Assembly (NCBI GenBank): GCA_026421245.1
Contig: JAPKDJ010000002.1
Location: 62,001-126,000 of the forward strand
From: Akkermansiaceae bacterium
Lineage (GTDB): Bacteria > Verrucomicrobiota > Verrucomicrobiia > Verrucomicrobiales > Akkermansiaceae
Direction of reading: 5' to 3'
DNA length: 64,000 bases
Shown here piece after piece: positions 8,956 to 17,942 of this stretch (position 1 is its first letter; each line of letters opens with the position of its first letter). A program made the translations under genes and the position numbers. The notes under the pieces are model-generated. The model did no database searches. It worked only from the letters and a program-made list of their open reading frames with translations, and was not told the origin of the DNA.

Positions 8956-10428
8956 ATGTCACGACTACACCTCTTGATTCTCTGGATCCTAGCCATCGGC
9001 GCCGGAGTCTTGTTCCTCAACAACAAAAAGACCCTCGAAGATGCCTCTTCGGAAACCAAACTGGAAACCGGATCTTCCCTCTTCAAAGGAAGCTTGGTTG
9101 ATACCATCGACGGTCTCAAAATCGAAACCAGCGAAGATTCAGTCAGCCTCAAGAAAGCCGACGGCAAGTGGGTGGTTGGAGAACAGCAGAACTTTCCCGC
9201 CAATCTGAATTCCGTCACCCGAGTCATCGAAGCTCTCCGCGACACCAAGGTGGCCCAAGGAGTTATTGCCTCCGACGAATACTACGATCGCTTCAACCTC
9301 GACCCTGAGGCGGAGGACACTACGGAACGCCCCGAAGTCATCACCTTGATGATCGAAGGCAAGGAAAGCGGAAAACTCTACCTCGGAAAATCCCGGGAAT
9401 CAACCGGAGGAGGAGGCAGCACCGCCGGCCGCTTCATCCGCCTCGCAGATGACAACAGCGGCGTCTACATCGTCCAGCAAGATTTTGGTTTTCTCGGAGC
9501 CAACCCTGAAAACTGGATCAACAAAGTCCTCTCGCCCCTTGAAGAAGGAAGCATCAAAATGGAAGTGAGTGCCCCCAACGATACAAACTTCAAGCCTTGG
9601 ACAATCTCCCGCAAGTCCGTTCTGGACGACTTCCTCATCGAAGGACTGAGCGAAAAGGAAGAGACCAAGACCAACGAAACCGCCACCCTTAAAAACGGCT
9701 TCGCCCGCGCCACTTTCATTTCTCTCCTCACTGAGGAAGATGCTAAGAATCGCTCCGATGAGAAAGGAATCCGTGAGCTCAAAGCCACTGACTCTGCCGG
9801 ATCCACGTTTCTGATCACCATCATCCCGGAAAAGAAGGATGAGAAGAAAGAGGACGATAAGGACAAAAAAGATGAAGCCGCTGTGCCCCCGGCCATTAAC
9901 TTCATCCTCACCGTTAAAGTCCTCGACGGCCCCACCAAACCCGAAACACCGACCGCAGATGCCAGTGTTCAGGACAAGGCCGTCTATCAGCAGCGCGTCG
10001 AAAATCTTGCCGAACTTTCCGCCAGCGTAAACCGCATGCGCGAGACCTATGAAGGCCGCTACTTCCTTGTCAACACAGCCGCTATTGGCTCTCTCACCAA
10101 AAATCGTGGAGAATTCATTAAGCCGAAGGTAGAAAAAAGAAAGCCAGTTTCTGTAACGACTGATCCCATCCCGGTCCCCACCCCGAGTTCCTCCGGTGCC
10201 CCGAATCTCATCATTCCCGGAACTCCTCCCCCAGGCATCGCCCGGCCAGTGGAAAAACCAAAAATCGAGGCCGTCACTCCGCCAATTCAAGTTCCTCCCG
10301 CCAAAGTACCAAAAACTCAACAAGACCCTCCCCCACTTCCCGGTTCTCAACCTACTCCTGAGCCTCCCAAGAAGCCGGAAGAAGCTAAGAAGCCTGCCGA
10401 GAAGGAGAAAACCGAAGAGGTCGAATAG
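8956..10428 (+). CDS. DUF4340 domain-containing protein
   Basis: A 490-residue membrane-anchored protein. One N-terminal hydrophobic helix (LLILWILAIGAGVLFL) is followed by DUF4340-type repeats: 'KGSLVDTIDGLKIETSEDSVSLKKADGKWVVGE' and 'VTRVIEALRDTKVAQGV' are typical. A Lys/Asp/Glu-rich insertion lies at about residues 295-315, and the last about 90 residues are proline-rich and charged (PEPPKKPEEAKKPAEKEK), probably unstructured. DUF4340 proteins regularly follow GldG-like genes and are presumed periplasmic partners of that transporter. It is the last gene of the operon; a strong terminator follows. Confidence 0.82.
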   Translation: MSRLHLLILWILAIGAGVLFLNNKKTLEDASSETKLETGSSLFKGSLVDTIDGLKIETSEDSVSLKKADGKWVVGEQQNFPANLNSVTRVIEALRDTKVAQGVIASDEYYDRFNLDPEAEDTTERPEVITLMIEGKESGKLYLGKSRESTGGGGSTAGRFIRLADDNSGVYIVQQDFGFLGANPENWINKVLSPLEEGSIKMEVSAPNDTNFKPWTISRKSVLDDFLIEGLSEKEETKTNETATLKNGFARATFISLLTEEDAKNRSDEKGIRELKATDSAGSTFLITIIPEKKDEKKEDDKDKKDEAAVPPAINFILTVKVLDGPTKPETPTADASVQDKAVYQQRVENLAELSASVNRMRETYEGRYFLVNTAAIGSLTKNRGEFIKPKVEKRKPVSVTTDPIPVPTPSSSGAPNLIIPGTPPPGIARPVEKPKIEAVTPPIQVPPAKVPKTQQDPPPLPGSQPTPEPPKKPEEAKKPAEKEKTEEVE

Positions 10429-10450
10429 AACTCACATTTCAGAGAACTTC

Positions 10451-10490
10451 AAACGCCGATCACCTTGTGTGATCGGCGTTTATTTTTATT
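10451..10490 (+). terminator. Rho-independent terminator of the Gld-like operon
   Basis: A perfect 13-bp stem, AAACGCCGATCAC (10451-10463) with GTGATCGGCGTTT (10469-10481), loop CTTGT, then ATTTTTATT. It starts 23 nt after the DUF4340 stop. Confidence 0.92.
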
Positions 10491-10697
10491 CTAATATATT
10501 TGCCAACGTGTGAGCGACCGCAATCCTACTTATCAATCACAAGCGGTGAACCACCCGCCATACTCTGGACGTAGCATCTGGAGGCCTAATTGTTCATGAA
10601 GGTCCCTGAAAATGAGGAATTTGTCAGAAACAGACGTTCTTCAGCCTAAGGAAGCGGCAAACAATCATCCAGATCTCTTCTCGCAGAGACTCCCTGA

Positions 10698-13064
10698 CTA
10701 GCTCAGCCCCCCACGTCGCCGGATCACCCACTCTACGGTCAAGAGAATCGCAAGAAGCAAAAACACCGGCCAAATATCCCAAAGGGAGGTTTCCCGCAAC
10801 TCCGTGCGAGTTTCATCACCACGGAGAAAAAGTTCAGCTAAAGTCCCCTCTCCGTCAAAAACACGACCACCCGACATTCTGGCAATCGAATCGAGGAGCG
10901 GCTGATTCAAGGTCGTTTCAGAAAGTTCCACGGCACTGCGGGCTCCCACCACCCTGAAACTTGTGATGACTTCATCGCGAACTTTTACCTCATACGTTCC
11001 GGGCCTTCGAAACGGGCCGGCCAGGTTTTCATAAAGTCCATTGGAGTTTTCACGGAACTTCAGCGGGACCTGCGTCACCTCACCGGACTCGTGAGTGACT
11101 TCGGCAACCGGATCCTGATCCACGATCGGGTTAAGATTGTTGTCCCGCAGACGGGTCATGATGCGGACACGATCATCGCCGGTGTAGGTCAATTGATCAG
11201 TGCCAAGGCGGATTGTCTCAGTGCCTGCTCGGAGATTTGGCCCCGCTCCCCAACGGACAAGTTGCCCCCAAAAACGATGATGATAAATATCACCCACACC
11301 TTCACGAAGACGCCAGGTTCGGTCCGCCAAAAGCATGGCCACCTTTCCAGATCCAGTCTGGCGAGTCACTAAGAGCGCCTTTTTAGCTTCACGTTCCCGA
11401 CGCTTGGCCACCTCCGAAAGAGCAGACTCAAGGCTTTCAGCCGAGGTCACCTTCGTCTTCTTCTTATTGGCATCCTCGGCATAAAGGAGCACCTCAGCAC
11501 CAGGCTGCAGTCCCTTCACCGGATGACGCCAACGAATGACCGGGAATTCCTTCCATAGCTTTTCATTGTACATCTGCCCCTCCACCTGAGCTGTGATGGG
11601 ATGATTGCGGCCTGTATTCGTCAGCGCAAAACGGAAGGTCTCATCACTTCCATAAAAAGTTCTCCGGGAAGATTCGTAATTCACTGGAATCAATTCCTTG
11701 GCGACATCCGAGTCAAAGGCGTGCGGCATCGATTCAGGACCGGCCACCAACACAAGCAAGGCCGCACGCTCCTTCACACAGTTCGAGAGGATATTCCATT
11801 GTTCGTTACTGAGGGAATCTGGCCCGATGTCCCCAATGATAATGACATCAAATTTCCGCCATTCATCTTCGCTCTCCGGCAGGTGGGTCGCATTCGCGTC
11901 TCCAAAAGGACGACTCGCTGATGCCACAACCTTCGGAGGAGTGTGGCCCGAGATGCGATCGGGCTTGAGAAGAACCGACTGCAGGTGAATGGACTGATCC
12001 CTGCCGTAGAAGAGGTTCCGCAGATAACGAAACTCCCATCGTGGATGCTGATCAATCAAAAGCACGTTCGTTCGGGCATCACTGACCACCGTTTGGAAGT
12101 TCCATTGATTGTTGTTCTCGAAAGTCTCATCTTCCAGCCCACTCAAGACGACCCGATACTCCCCCACGCCACCTTCTTCAGGAGCATGACGAAATTTCAC
12201 CTCTTCGCGGTAGTTGTCCTGCGGAATTGATATCTCCCGCGAGTCCAGTTCCTTGTCTCCGGCAAAAAGTTGGAGCTTAGCTTTCTTTCCCCGATACCCG
12301 TCAAACTTCAGGAGCGCGCCAACCCGAATACGATCCCCCAAATAAACCGAATCCGGCGAGCGCACCGAAATGATAGCTGCATCCTTGGGAGGAACATCGC
12401 TCCCCGAAGGAATGACCGCAATTGGTGCATCCAAAATTCCAAAACGCCGCGCGACATCCTCCACACTCCCCGGCCTGTTGTGACGTCCATCACTCAACAA
12501 AACGACACCCGCCAATTGATCGGGCGGAACCTGATCCAAAACAGTCTCAAGTCCTCCGGATAAATCAGTGGCCTGATCCCAGCCTTCCACTTCGGTCTTG
12601 TCATCCATGAGAGCACGACGCGCAGCCCTGATCTCCCGAATCCCGACTTTGCCGTCCAGCTCCTCAAGCACTCCGCTGGCTTCCAATTGCTCACGAGCCA
12701 ACTCCAACCGAGTCTTGGTTTGGCCATCATCAACCAAGTCCATTGAGGCCGAGTCATCAATCATGATAATGACTTCACGCTCGATTTCGCGTTCGACAAA
12801 ACGGCTCCACACCGGCTGCAAAAGAATCCACAGCAAAAGACCCAACGTGGCCAGTCGCAGCCCCAGTAGCCACCCTCCGCGACGGGGACTAACTGCCGTT
12901 CGCTCGTAGCGGTAGCTCCAAAACACCAGCTCGGCACCAAGAGATCCAATCAAGGGAATCACCCAGGCCGGCCAAAATGGATTCACCTCCAGCCAACGGG
13001 AGAGAAGAATGATGACACCCCAAAGCACAAAGAAAATTGCTGTTCCGCGAAGAATCACTTTCAT
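10698..13064 (-). CDS. von Willebrand A-type membrane protein (BatA-cluster partner)
   Basis: A 788-residue protein. Two or three N-terminal hydrophobic helices (residues about 5-25, 32-50, 65-85) precede a VWA-like domain with a MIDAS-type motif IDDSASM at about residue 100. 'VVLLSDGRHN' follows near residue 190. Next come Ig-like/CARDB-type strands ('YLGDRIRVGALLKF'), a glutamine-amidotransferase-like region ('FDVIIIGDIG ... ERAALLVLVAGPE'), and a final C-terminal helix (WPVFLLLAILLTVEWVIRRR). This architecture (TM-VWA-GATase-like-TM) recurs beside MoxR/DUF58/BatA genes in Verrucomicrobiota and Planctomycetota. The ATG overlaps the stop of the BatA gene by 4 nt (ATGA), so the two are co-translated. 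The function is unknown; metal-dependent protein interaction at the membrane is the usual proposal. Confidence 0.8.
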   Translation of the reverse strand: MKVILRGTAIFFVLWGVIILLSRWLEVNPFWPAWVIPLIGSLGAELVFWSYRYERTAVSPRRGGWLLGLRLATLGLLLWILLQPVWSRFVEREIEREVIIMIDDSASMDLVDDGQTKTRLELAREQLEASGVLEELDGKVGIREIRAARRALMDDKTEVEGWDQATDLSGGLETVLDQVPPDQLAGVVLLSDGRHNRPGSVEDVARRFGILDAPIAVIPSGSDVPPKDAAIISVRSPDSVYLGDRIRVGALLKFDGYRGKKAKLQLFAGDKELDSREISIPQDNYREEVKFRHAPEEGGVGEYRVVLSGLEDETFENNNQWNFQTVVSDARTNVLLIDQHPRWEFRYLRNLFYGRDQSIHLQSVLLKPDRISGHTPPKVVASASRPFGDANATHLPESEDEWRKFDVIIIGDIGPDSLSNEQWNILSNCVKERAALLVLVAGPESMPHAFDSDVAKELIPVNYESSRRTFYGSDETFRFALTNTGRNHPITAQVEGQMYNEKLWKEFPVIRWRHPVKGLQPGAEVLLYAEDANKKKTKVTSAESLESALSEVAKRREREAKKALLVTRQTGSGKVAMLLADRTWRLREGVGDIYHHRFWGQLVRWGAGPNLRAGTETIRLGTDQLTYTGDDRVRIMTRLRDNNLNPIVDQDPVAEVTHESGEVTQVPLKFRENSNGLYENLAGPFRRPGTYEVKVRDEVITSFRVVGARSAVELSETTLNQPLLDSIARMSGGRVFDGEGTLAELFLRGDETRTELRETSLWDIWPVFLLLAILLTVEWVIRRRGGLS

Positions 13065-15922
13065 AATGTTCCTCCTTTCGTCCCTTTGGTTTTGGCCACT
13101 GATTTTAAAAACGCCTCGGGAATTTCGTCCCGCTTCTCAAAGTCCACCTTCACCTCCTCACCTGCTTTTCGCGACTTGGAAACCCAGCGGGCTAAAATCC
13201 CCTCCAAGAAAAACAAAGCCAAAGCCGCGATTGCGAGAACTTTCCAAATCTCCCGGCCAAATCCCTCGCCCCGCAAAGCCGCCAAGACATCCTTGATCGA
13301 GCCAAGCTCAATCAGATCGATCTCACGACGAATCAGACTACGGTCATCGTCATTCCATGCTTCGAGTCGACTCTCACCACCTTCACGGAGAACCACCAGT
13401 GGAACCTCCTTCTGATCAGAAAGTTCCTCTCGCACGCTCTCGGGAATCTTGACGAGATATTCGCCGGGAATCGCAGAGCCATCCACTTGTAGAGATTTGC
13501 CACGCCGACCGAGAAGAGCCGTGACGTCCCGGTCACGCCCCATGGGATCGCGGGCTGAAGACTCCCCCAGAATCACACTTCCTTCTTCCTGGCTAACTGC
13601 CATGAATGCCGAAGAAGGAACGATCTCCTTCACTCCATCAGGCCGGACCCAGCTCAAGGTCACATAAGCATCGCCCCAATCTTCCGTGTAGGTCGCCGAG
13701 ATCGAAACAGGCTTCCCGGCCACCAACGGGATCTTGTCACTGCGACCTTCCGTTCCCTTGCTCTCGTAGATCGTGTCGGCATTAAGAACAATCGTCATTT
13801 TTTCATCCGCAACCACCGCAAAGACATAGTCGCCGGACATCGGAGGTAATAAGGAACCAGTCCAGGTCACTTGAAACTTATCCTGGCCCAGTTCTTTAGA
13901 GGGCGCTCCTCCTTGCCAATTGAAATCAATGACCGGGTCAATACGATCAAAGCCATCACGACGTCCTTCCAAAGGACGATACTCGGCGCTTAAACCACCA
14001 CCACCGGGCAAGCCAAGAGTCGGACTCCAACTGGCACGAACGTTTAGATCGACCGACTGTCCCCCAGCCAACCAGTTTGTCAGCTCATGAACAAAGGGAA
14101 CGAAACTAGGACGTGCCGGGAGGTTTCCCATTCGGGCATCCAAGGCGGTAGTTGTGACGATAATGCGACCGTTGCCGTAGTCCCGGGTTGCTAAAAATAT
14201 TTCACCATCACTGTATCGCGCCGCCGCAATCGCGCCCTCAACGAGATCCGATGAGGAACGATACCCATCGATCACAGCATCCCCCAAATCCTGTCCTGCT
14301 TCATCTTTGAACAGGCGAAGCACCGGATGATCAAAACTCCCGGGAGCAGCCTGCACTCCGTTCTTGGGTAAAGTCATTTCCCCGATCTTCAGGGGCATCA
14401 CCTGTCCGTCGCCCCCCAGCCATCCCTGATAAAACTCGGGTTCTACCTTGGGGCCCGCAATCACCCACAGGCCGCCTCCCTTAATCACAAAATCGGAAAT
14501 CTTGGAAGCTACCGAAGCAGGTAGTCTCGCCACATCAGCCAGAATAATGACCGCGTCATCTTCCAACTTCTCCCGGGTCAGAGCCGCCGCATCAATGACT
14601 CTCGGGTCAACAAAGGTCTCTTCCTCTCCGCTCACCGGAGCCAGGGCAAGACCAAGGTATCCGCCTCCCCGTTGGAAGAAGGATGCCCCGCTATTCCCTT
14701 CGACAATCAAAACCGGTAGCGTCTTCTTGACCCAAATCGCCCGTTCAGCAGCATCGTCACCTGCCAAGTCATCATTCCCTTCAAGATCCACTTTGATCAC
14801 CTGTGGCCCGACTTCCGGAAACTGATACCGGTAGTCAAGAATGGTATTCTCACCCGGAGTCATTTGACCAAGCCCCTTCGGTTCAAGCTCTTCTCCTCCG
14901 GCCGTGACACGCATAATGCCCGGTGTCACCACTTCGGTTCCCGTATTTTCCACGCGCACCCGAATTGCCACTTCACGATCTGTTCCCACCACATCGCGGG
15001 ACATCTCAATCCCGATCACGGAAACATTTCGAAGTTTTTCAGGTGGAGCAAAAGTCCGGAGCAAAAGCCGCGGTTTTGAGCCATCCGGCAACCCATTCCA
15101 AGCATCACCGAGATTCCCCCACGAAGTTGCGCTATCAAGCTGCCAGCCGATTCGTTGCAGATCGGTAAACACCACCAGGTCCTTGGTACTTCCACGGCCT
15201 TCGGCAAGAGACAAAGTCGCGACGCCGAGAGCGTCGTGTGCTCTAAAAGGGCCACCGACAGGCTCCAATTGATCAAGCACTTCGAGAACATCCGCCCGAT
15301 GAGTCAGAGGCGTTCCGGTTTTTAACTCAGGAGCAGGACCGCCCAGCACCACCGAAAAAGCCGTCCCCTTGGGCGCTTCTTTCACAAAGTCACGGGCTTC
15401 TTCGATCGCCCGCTCAAAGGCAGTCTTCCCGCTATCCCGTAAAAGCATCGAAGTCGACCCATCAATCACGAGCGCCACGTCTCGGCGCTCGCTGGTCTGA
15501 AATCGCTTTAAGTTCAGGTTTTTCTCCTGCCAGATGAGAAAGCCCGCACCCACAATCATCACGAGGGCAAGCATCCGCATGAGCCACTTCCATTTCACGG
15601 CAGATAAAACGAAAGACCCTCCAAAAGCAGCCATTCCAATCAAACCCATCGGTAAAACAAAGAGCCAGGGGATTTTCGAATCGGGCGGAACAAAGGGCCT
15701 TGCCACCGCAAGAGTAATCAGTGCAATGAGGAGACAACGGGCAATCATAAGCAGGAAATCCTCCCACTCCATTCGTTTGCGGCGCGCCGCCACGGTATCA
15801 AAAAGAAATCGCATTGCCCCCCAATCGTAGGGCTTGGCAGCCTGACGACGAATCAGGTGTAAGATGACCGGAATCAAGACACCAGCCAGCCCCGCTAGAA
15901 GCCATGGATTTCGAAAAAGCAT
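13061..15922 (-). CDS. BatA-domain membrane protein with embedded PA14 domain
   Basis: A 953-residue protein. The N-terminus is a BatA (aerotolerance regulator N-terminal) domain: 'MLFRNPWLLAGLAGVLIPVILHLI' followed by 'WGAMRFL' and 'RMEWEDFLLMIARCLLIALITLAVARPF'. Further helices follow to about residue 130, then a VWA-like domain (VALVIDGSTSMLL at about 150) and amidotransferase-like and Ig-like segments. At about residues 650-770 lies a PA14-type beta-sandwich ('FQVTWTGSLLPPMSGDYVFAVVADEKMTIVLN ... SISATYTEDWGDAYVTLSWVRPDG'), a carbohydrate- or ligand-binding module. A final helix (about 915-935) anchors the C-terminus. The PA14 insertion is unusual for BatA proteins. The gene follows the DUF58 gene by 1 nt and overlaps the next by 4 nt. 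Confidence 0.85.
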   Translation of the reverse strand: MLFRNPWLLAGLAGVLIPVILHLIRRQAAKPYDWGAMRFLFDTVAARRKRMEWEDFLLMIARCLLIALITLAVARPFVPPDSKIPWLFVLPMGLIGMAAFGGSFVLSAVKWKWLMRMLALVMIVGAGFLIWQEKNLNLKRFQTSERRDVALVIDGSTSMLLRDSGKTAFERAIEEARDFVKEAPKGTAFSVVLGGPAPELKTGTPLTHRADVLEVLDQLEPVGGPFRAHDALGVATLSLAEGRGSTKDLVVFTDLQRIGWQLDSATSWGNLGDAWNGLPDGSKPRLLLRTFAPPEKLRNVSVIGIEMSRDVVGTDREVAIRVRVENTGTEVVTPGIMRVTAGGEELEPKGLGQMTPGENTILDYRYQFPEVGPQVIKVDLEGNDDLAGDDAAERAIWVKKTLPVLIVEGNSGASFFQRGGGYLGLALAPVSGEEETFVDPRVIDAAALTREKLEDDAVIILADVARLPASVASKISDFVIKGGGLWVIAGPKVEPEFYQGWLGGDGQVMPLKIGEMTLPKNGVQAAPGSFDHPVLRLFKDEAGQDLGDAVIDGYRSSSDLVEGAIAAARYSDGEIFLATRDYGNGRIIVTTTALDARMGNLPARPSFVPFVHELTNWLAGGQSVDLNVRASWSPTLGLPGGGGLSAEYRPLEGRRDGFDRIDPVIDFNWQGGAPSKELGQDKFQVTWTGSLLPPMSGDYVFAVVADEKMTIVLNADTIYESKGTEGRSDKIPLVAGKPVSISATYTEDWGDAYVTLSWVRPDGVKEIVPSSAFMAVSQEEGSVILGESSARDPMGRDRDVTALLGRRGKSLQVDGSAIPGEYLVKIPESVREELSDQKEVPLVVLREGGESRLEAWNDDDRSLIRREIDLIELGSIKDVLAALRGEGFGREIWKVLAIAALALFFLEGILARWVSKSRKAGEEVKVDFEKRDEIPEAFLKSVAKTKGTKGGTL

Positions 15923-15923
15923 C

Positions 15924-16847
15924 TTACTTCTTCCTCCTTCCCAAATATCGCACGAGAGCTTCTGAAACCGGCGTCTTGGTCGTCACGGGAACATAGTCGG
16001 CACGGAGGTTTCCACAGACACTTTCAATCGACGCGATGAATTCCTTCAGTTTCTCAAGATAGGCCGCCCGCACAGCCTGTGGATCAATCTTGAGCATCTC
16101 CTCAACCCCTTCCAAATCTCGAAACCTCTGAAAGTTACGAAATGGAAAGCTCAGTTCCTCTTCCGCCAGCAAGTGAAAGACCACCAACTCATGCTGACGG
16201 TAATCAAAGTGGTGCAAGGCCTCAACGATCTCAGCGGGGTCATCGAAAAGATCACTAATCAAAACAACGAGACCTCGCTTCGGAATCCGTTCCGCCACTT
16301 CATGAAGAACCTTTCCGACACCGGTTTCTTTGCCCGGTTCGGTATCATGAAGCTCCTGGCAAATACGCCGCACCTGACTCGGTCGATTCTCGGCACGCAT
16401 CGATGTCCGGAGGGTGTCATCAAAGGTCACCAGCCCCGACGCATCACCTTGTTTAATAAAAAGATAGGAAAGTGCTGCCGCTAAATATTGGCCGTATTCG
16501 AATTTTGAGAGATCCGACTCCTCGCCCTTGAAGTTCATCGAGCCGGAAACATCGAGCACGATGGTGGCCCGTAGATTGGTCTCCTCGATGTATTGCTTGA
16601 TCACATTACGATCACTCTTGGCCATCACCCGCCAGTCGAGGTTCCGCAAGTCATCACCGAGGGTGTATTCACGGTGCTCGGCAAATTCCACCGAAACCCC
16701 TTTATCAGGACTCGTATGACGGCCTGTCAAAGTTCCCTGTTTCCGCAAGCGTGAGAGCCATTCCAATCGACGCAGTGAGCCGACGACCTCGGGCGCAAGC
16801 AATCGCATGCACTCGGGCATCTTCAAATGATCAGCAGCTTCAGCCAT
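15924..16847 (-). CDS. DUF58 domain-containing protein
   Basis: A 307-residue cytoplasmic DUF58/VWA-like protein. The signature 'GRHTSPDKGVSVEFAEHREYTLGDDLRNLDWRVMAKSD' at about residues 42-80 is diagnostic of DUF58, followed by a MIDAS-like 'TIVLDVSGSMNF' at about 95-106 and 'LVVLISDLFDD' near 195. It lies 17 nt after moxR and immediately before the BatA gene. MoxR ATPase plus DUF58 plus BatA/VWA is a conserved set believed to assemble or activate a membrane-associated metal-binding complex. Confidence 0.92.
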   Translation of the reverse strand: MAEAADHLKMPECMRLLAPEVVGSLRRLEWLSRLRKQGTLTGRHTSPDKGVSVEFAEHREYTLGDDLRNLDWRVMAKSDRNVIKQYIEETNLRATIVLDVSGSMNFKGEESDLSKFEYGQYLAAALSYLFIKQGDASGLVTFDDTLRTSMRAENRPSQVRRICQELHDTEPGKETGVGKVLHEVAERIPKRGLVVLISDLFDDPAEIVEALHHFDYRQHELVVFHLLAEEELSFPFRNFQRFRDLEGVEEMLKIDPQAVRAAYLEKLKEFIASIESVCGNLRADYVPVTTKTPVSEALVRYLGRRKK

Positions 16848-16864
16848 TCGTGTCGCTACAGTGA

Positions 16865-17872
16865 CTAAATCTTAATGTCGGCATCCTTCCCGCCGAGTTC
16901 CTCGACAAGCCGTTTGATGATGTCATCGCTCTTCACTCCCGCCGCCTCGGCATTGAAAGTGGTGAGCACGCGGTGGCGAAGCACCGGCAGGGCCACTGAC
17001 GCAACGTCGCCCGTGGTGGCGTGAACCCGACCACGCAGCACTGCATGAGCCTTGGCTGCCGAAATCAACGAGATCCCGGCCCGTGGACCGGCCCCCCAAC
17101 CAACCATTTCCTTCACAAATTCAGGAGCTTCATCAGAAGCCGGACGGGTCGCTCGCGCTAACTTGGCCGCAAAATCAATGACGTGATCTCCTACCGGAAC
17201 TCGTTTCACGATATTCTGCAGGTAAACGATCTCCGGCCCCGTCATGATCGGTCTGACCTTTGCTGAATTTGGGCTTGTGACCCGACGAATGATTTCCCGC
17301 TCTTCCTCTTCGCTCGGGTAATCAACAATAATATTAAAAAGGAATCGGTCCAGCTGTGCTTCCGGCAGCGGATACGTTCCTTCTTGTTCAATTGGGTTCT
17401 GCGTCGCTAACACAAAGAAAGGATCTGGCAAATAAAGCGTTCGGTCTCCAACTGTGACATGGCCTTCCTGCATCGCCTCGAGCAAGGCGGCCTGCGTTTT
17501 CGGAGGCGTCCGATTAATTTCATCCGCTAAAACCATACTGGCGAAAAGCGGTCCGTTCACAAATCGAAAGCCGCGATGCCCGGTCTCAGGATCCACCTCC
17601 AAAACATCCGTTCCCGTAATATCCGCCGGCATAAGGTCAGGAGTAAACTGAATCCGCTTATACTGAAGGTCCAAGGCCTGGGAAACCGTCGACACCAGCA
17701 AGGTCTTCGCCAGCCCCGGAACTCCCACCAAAAGCGCGTGCCCCCGACAAAACATTGCCATCAAAACCTGCTCCACCACCTCATGCTGACCCACAATCAC
17801 TTGGCCCAATTCCTCCTTCATTCGCCCATAGCTCGCATGGAGCTTCTCTACAGCAGCTTTGTCGTCACTCAT
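16865..17872 (-). CDS. MoxR family AAA+ ATPase
   Basis: A 335-residue AAA+ ATPase of the MoxR group. Walker A GVPGLAKT is at about residues 54-61 and Walker B 'VLADEINR' at about 117. The conserved 'TPPKTQAALLEAMQEGHVTVGD' and sensor 'FVLATQNPIEQEGTYPLPEAQLDRF' follow, then the lid domain with 'GAGPRAGISLISAAKAHA'. MoxR proteins act as chaperones for the VWA/DUF58 partners encoded next to them. It is the second gene of the run hemB-moxR-DUF58-BatA-VWA, 70 nt after hemB. A second MoxR is encoded at 62571-63554. Confidence 0.94.
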   Translation of the reverse strand: MSDDKAAVEKLHASYGRMKEELGQVIVGQHEVVEQVLMAMFCRGHALLVGVPGLAKTLLVSTVSQALDLQYKRIQFTPDLMPADITGTDVLEVDPETGHRGFRFVNGPLFASMVLADEINRTPPKTQAALLEAMQEGHVTVGDRTLYLPDPFFVLATQNPIEQEGTYPLPEAQLDRFLFNIIVDYPSEEEEREIIRRVTSPNSAKVRPIMTGPEIVYLQNIVKRVPVGDHVIDFAAKLARATRPASDEAPEFVKEMVGWGAGPRAGISLISAAKAHAVLRGRVHATTGDVASVALPVLRHRVLTTFNAEAAGVKSDDIIKRLVEELGGKDADIKI

Positions 17873-17942
17873 GTTAGAACTTCCCTACGGATCCCCTCCA
17901 GTTTCTCTTGCTCATTTTTAAAAAGAAAATTGGGAATCTCCT

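Noticed and set aside
9400-10350. Long open frame (316 codons) on the minus strand
   Set aside because: It is antisense to the DUF4340 gene, rich in Gly/Phe/Val from codon complementarity, and has no domain.
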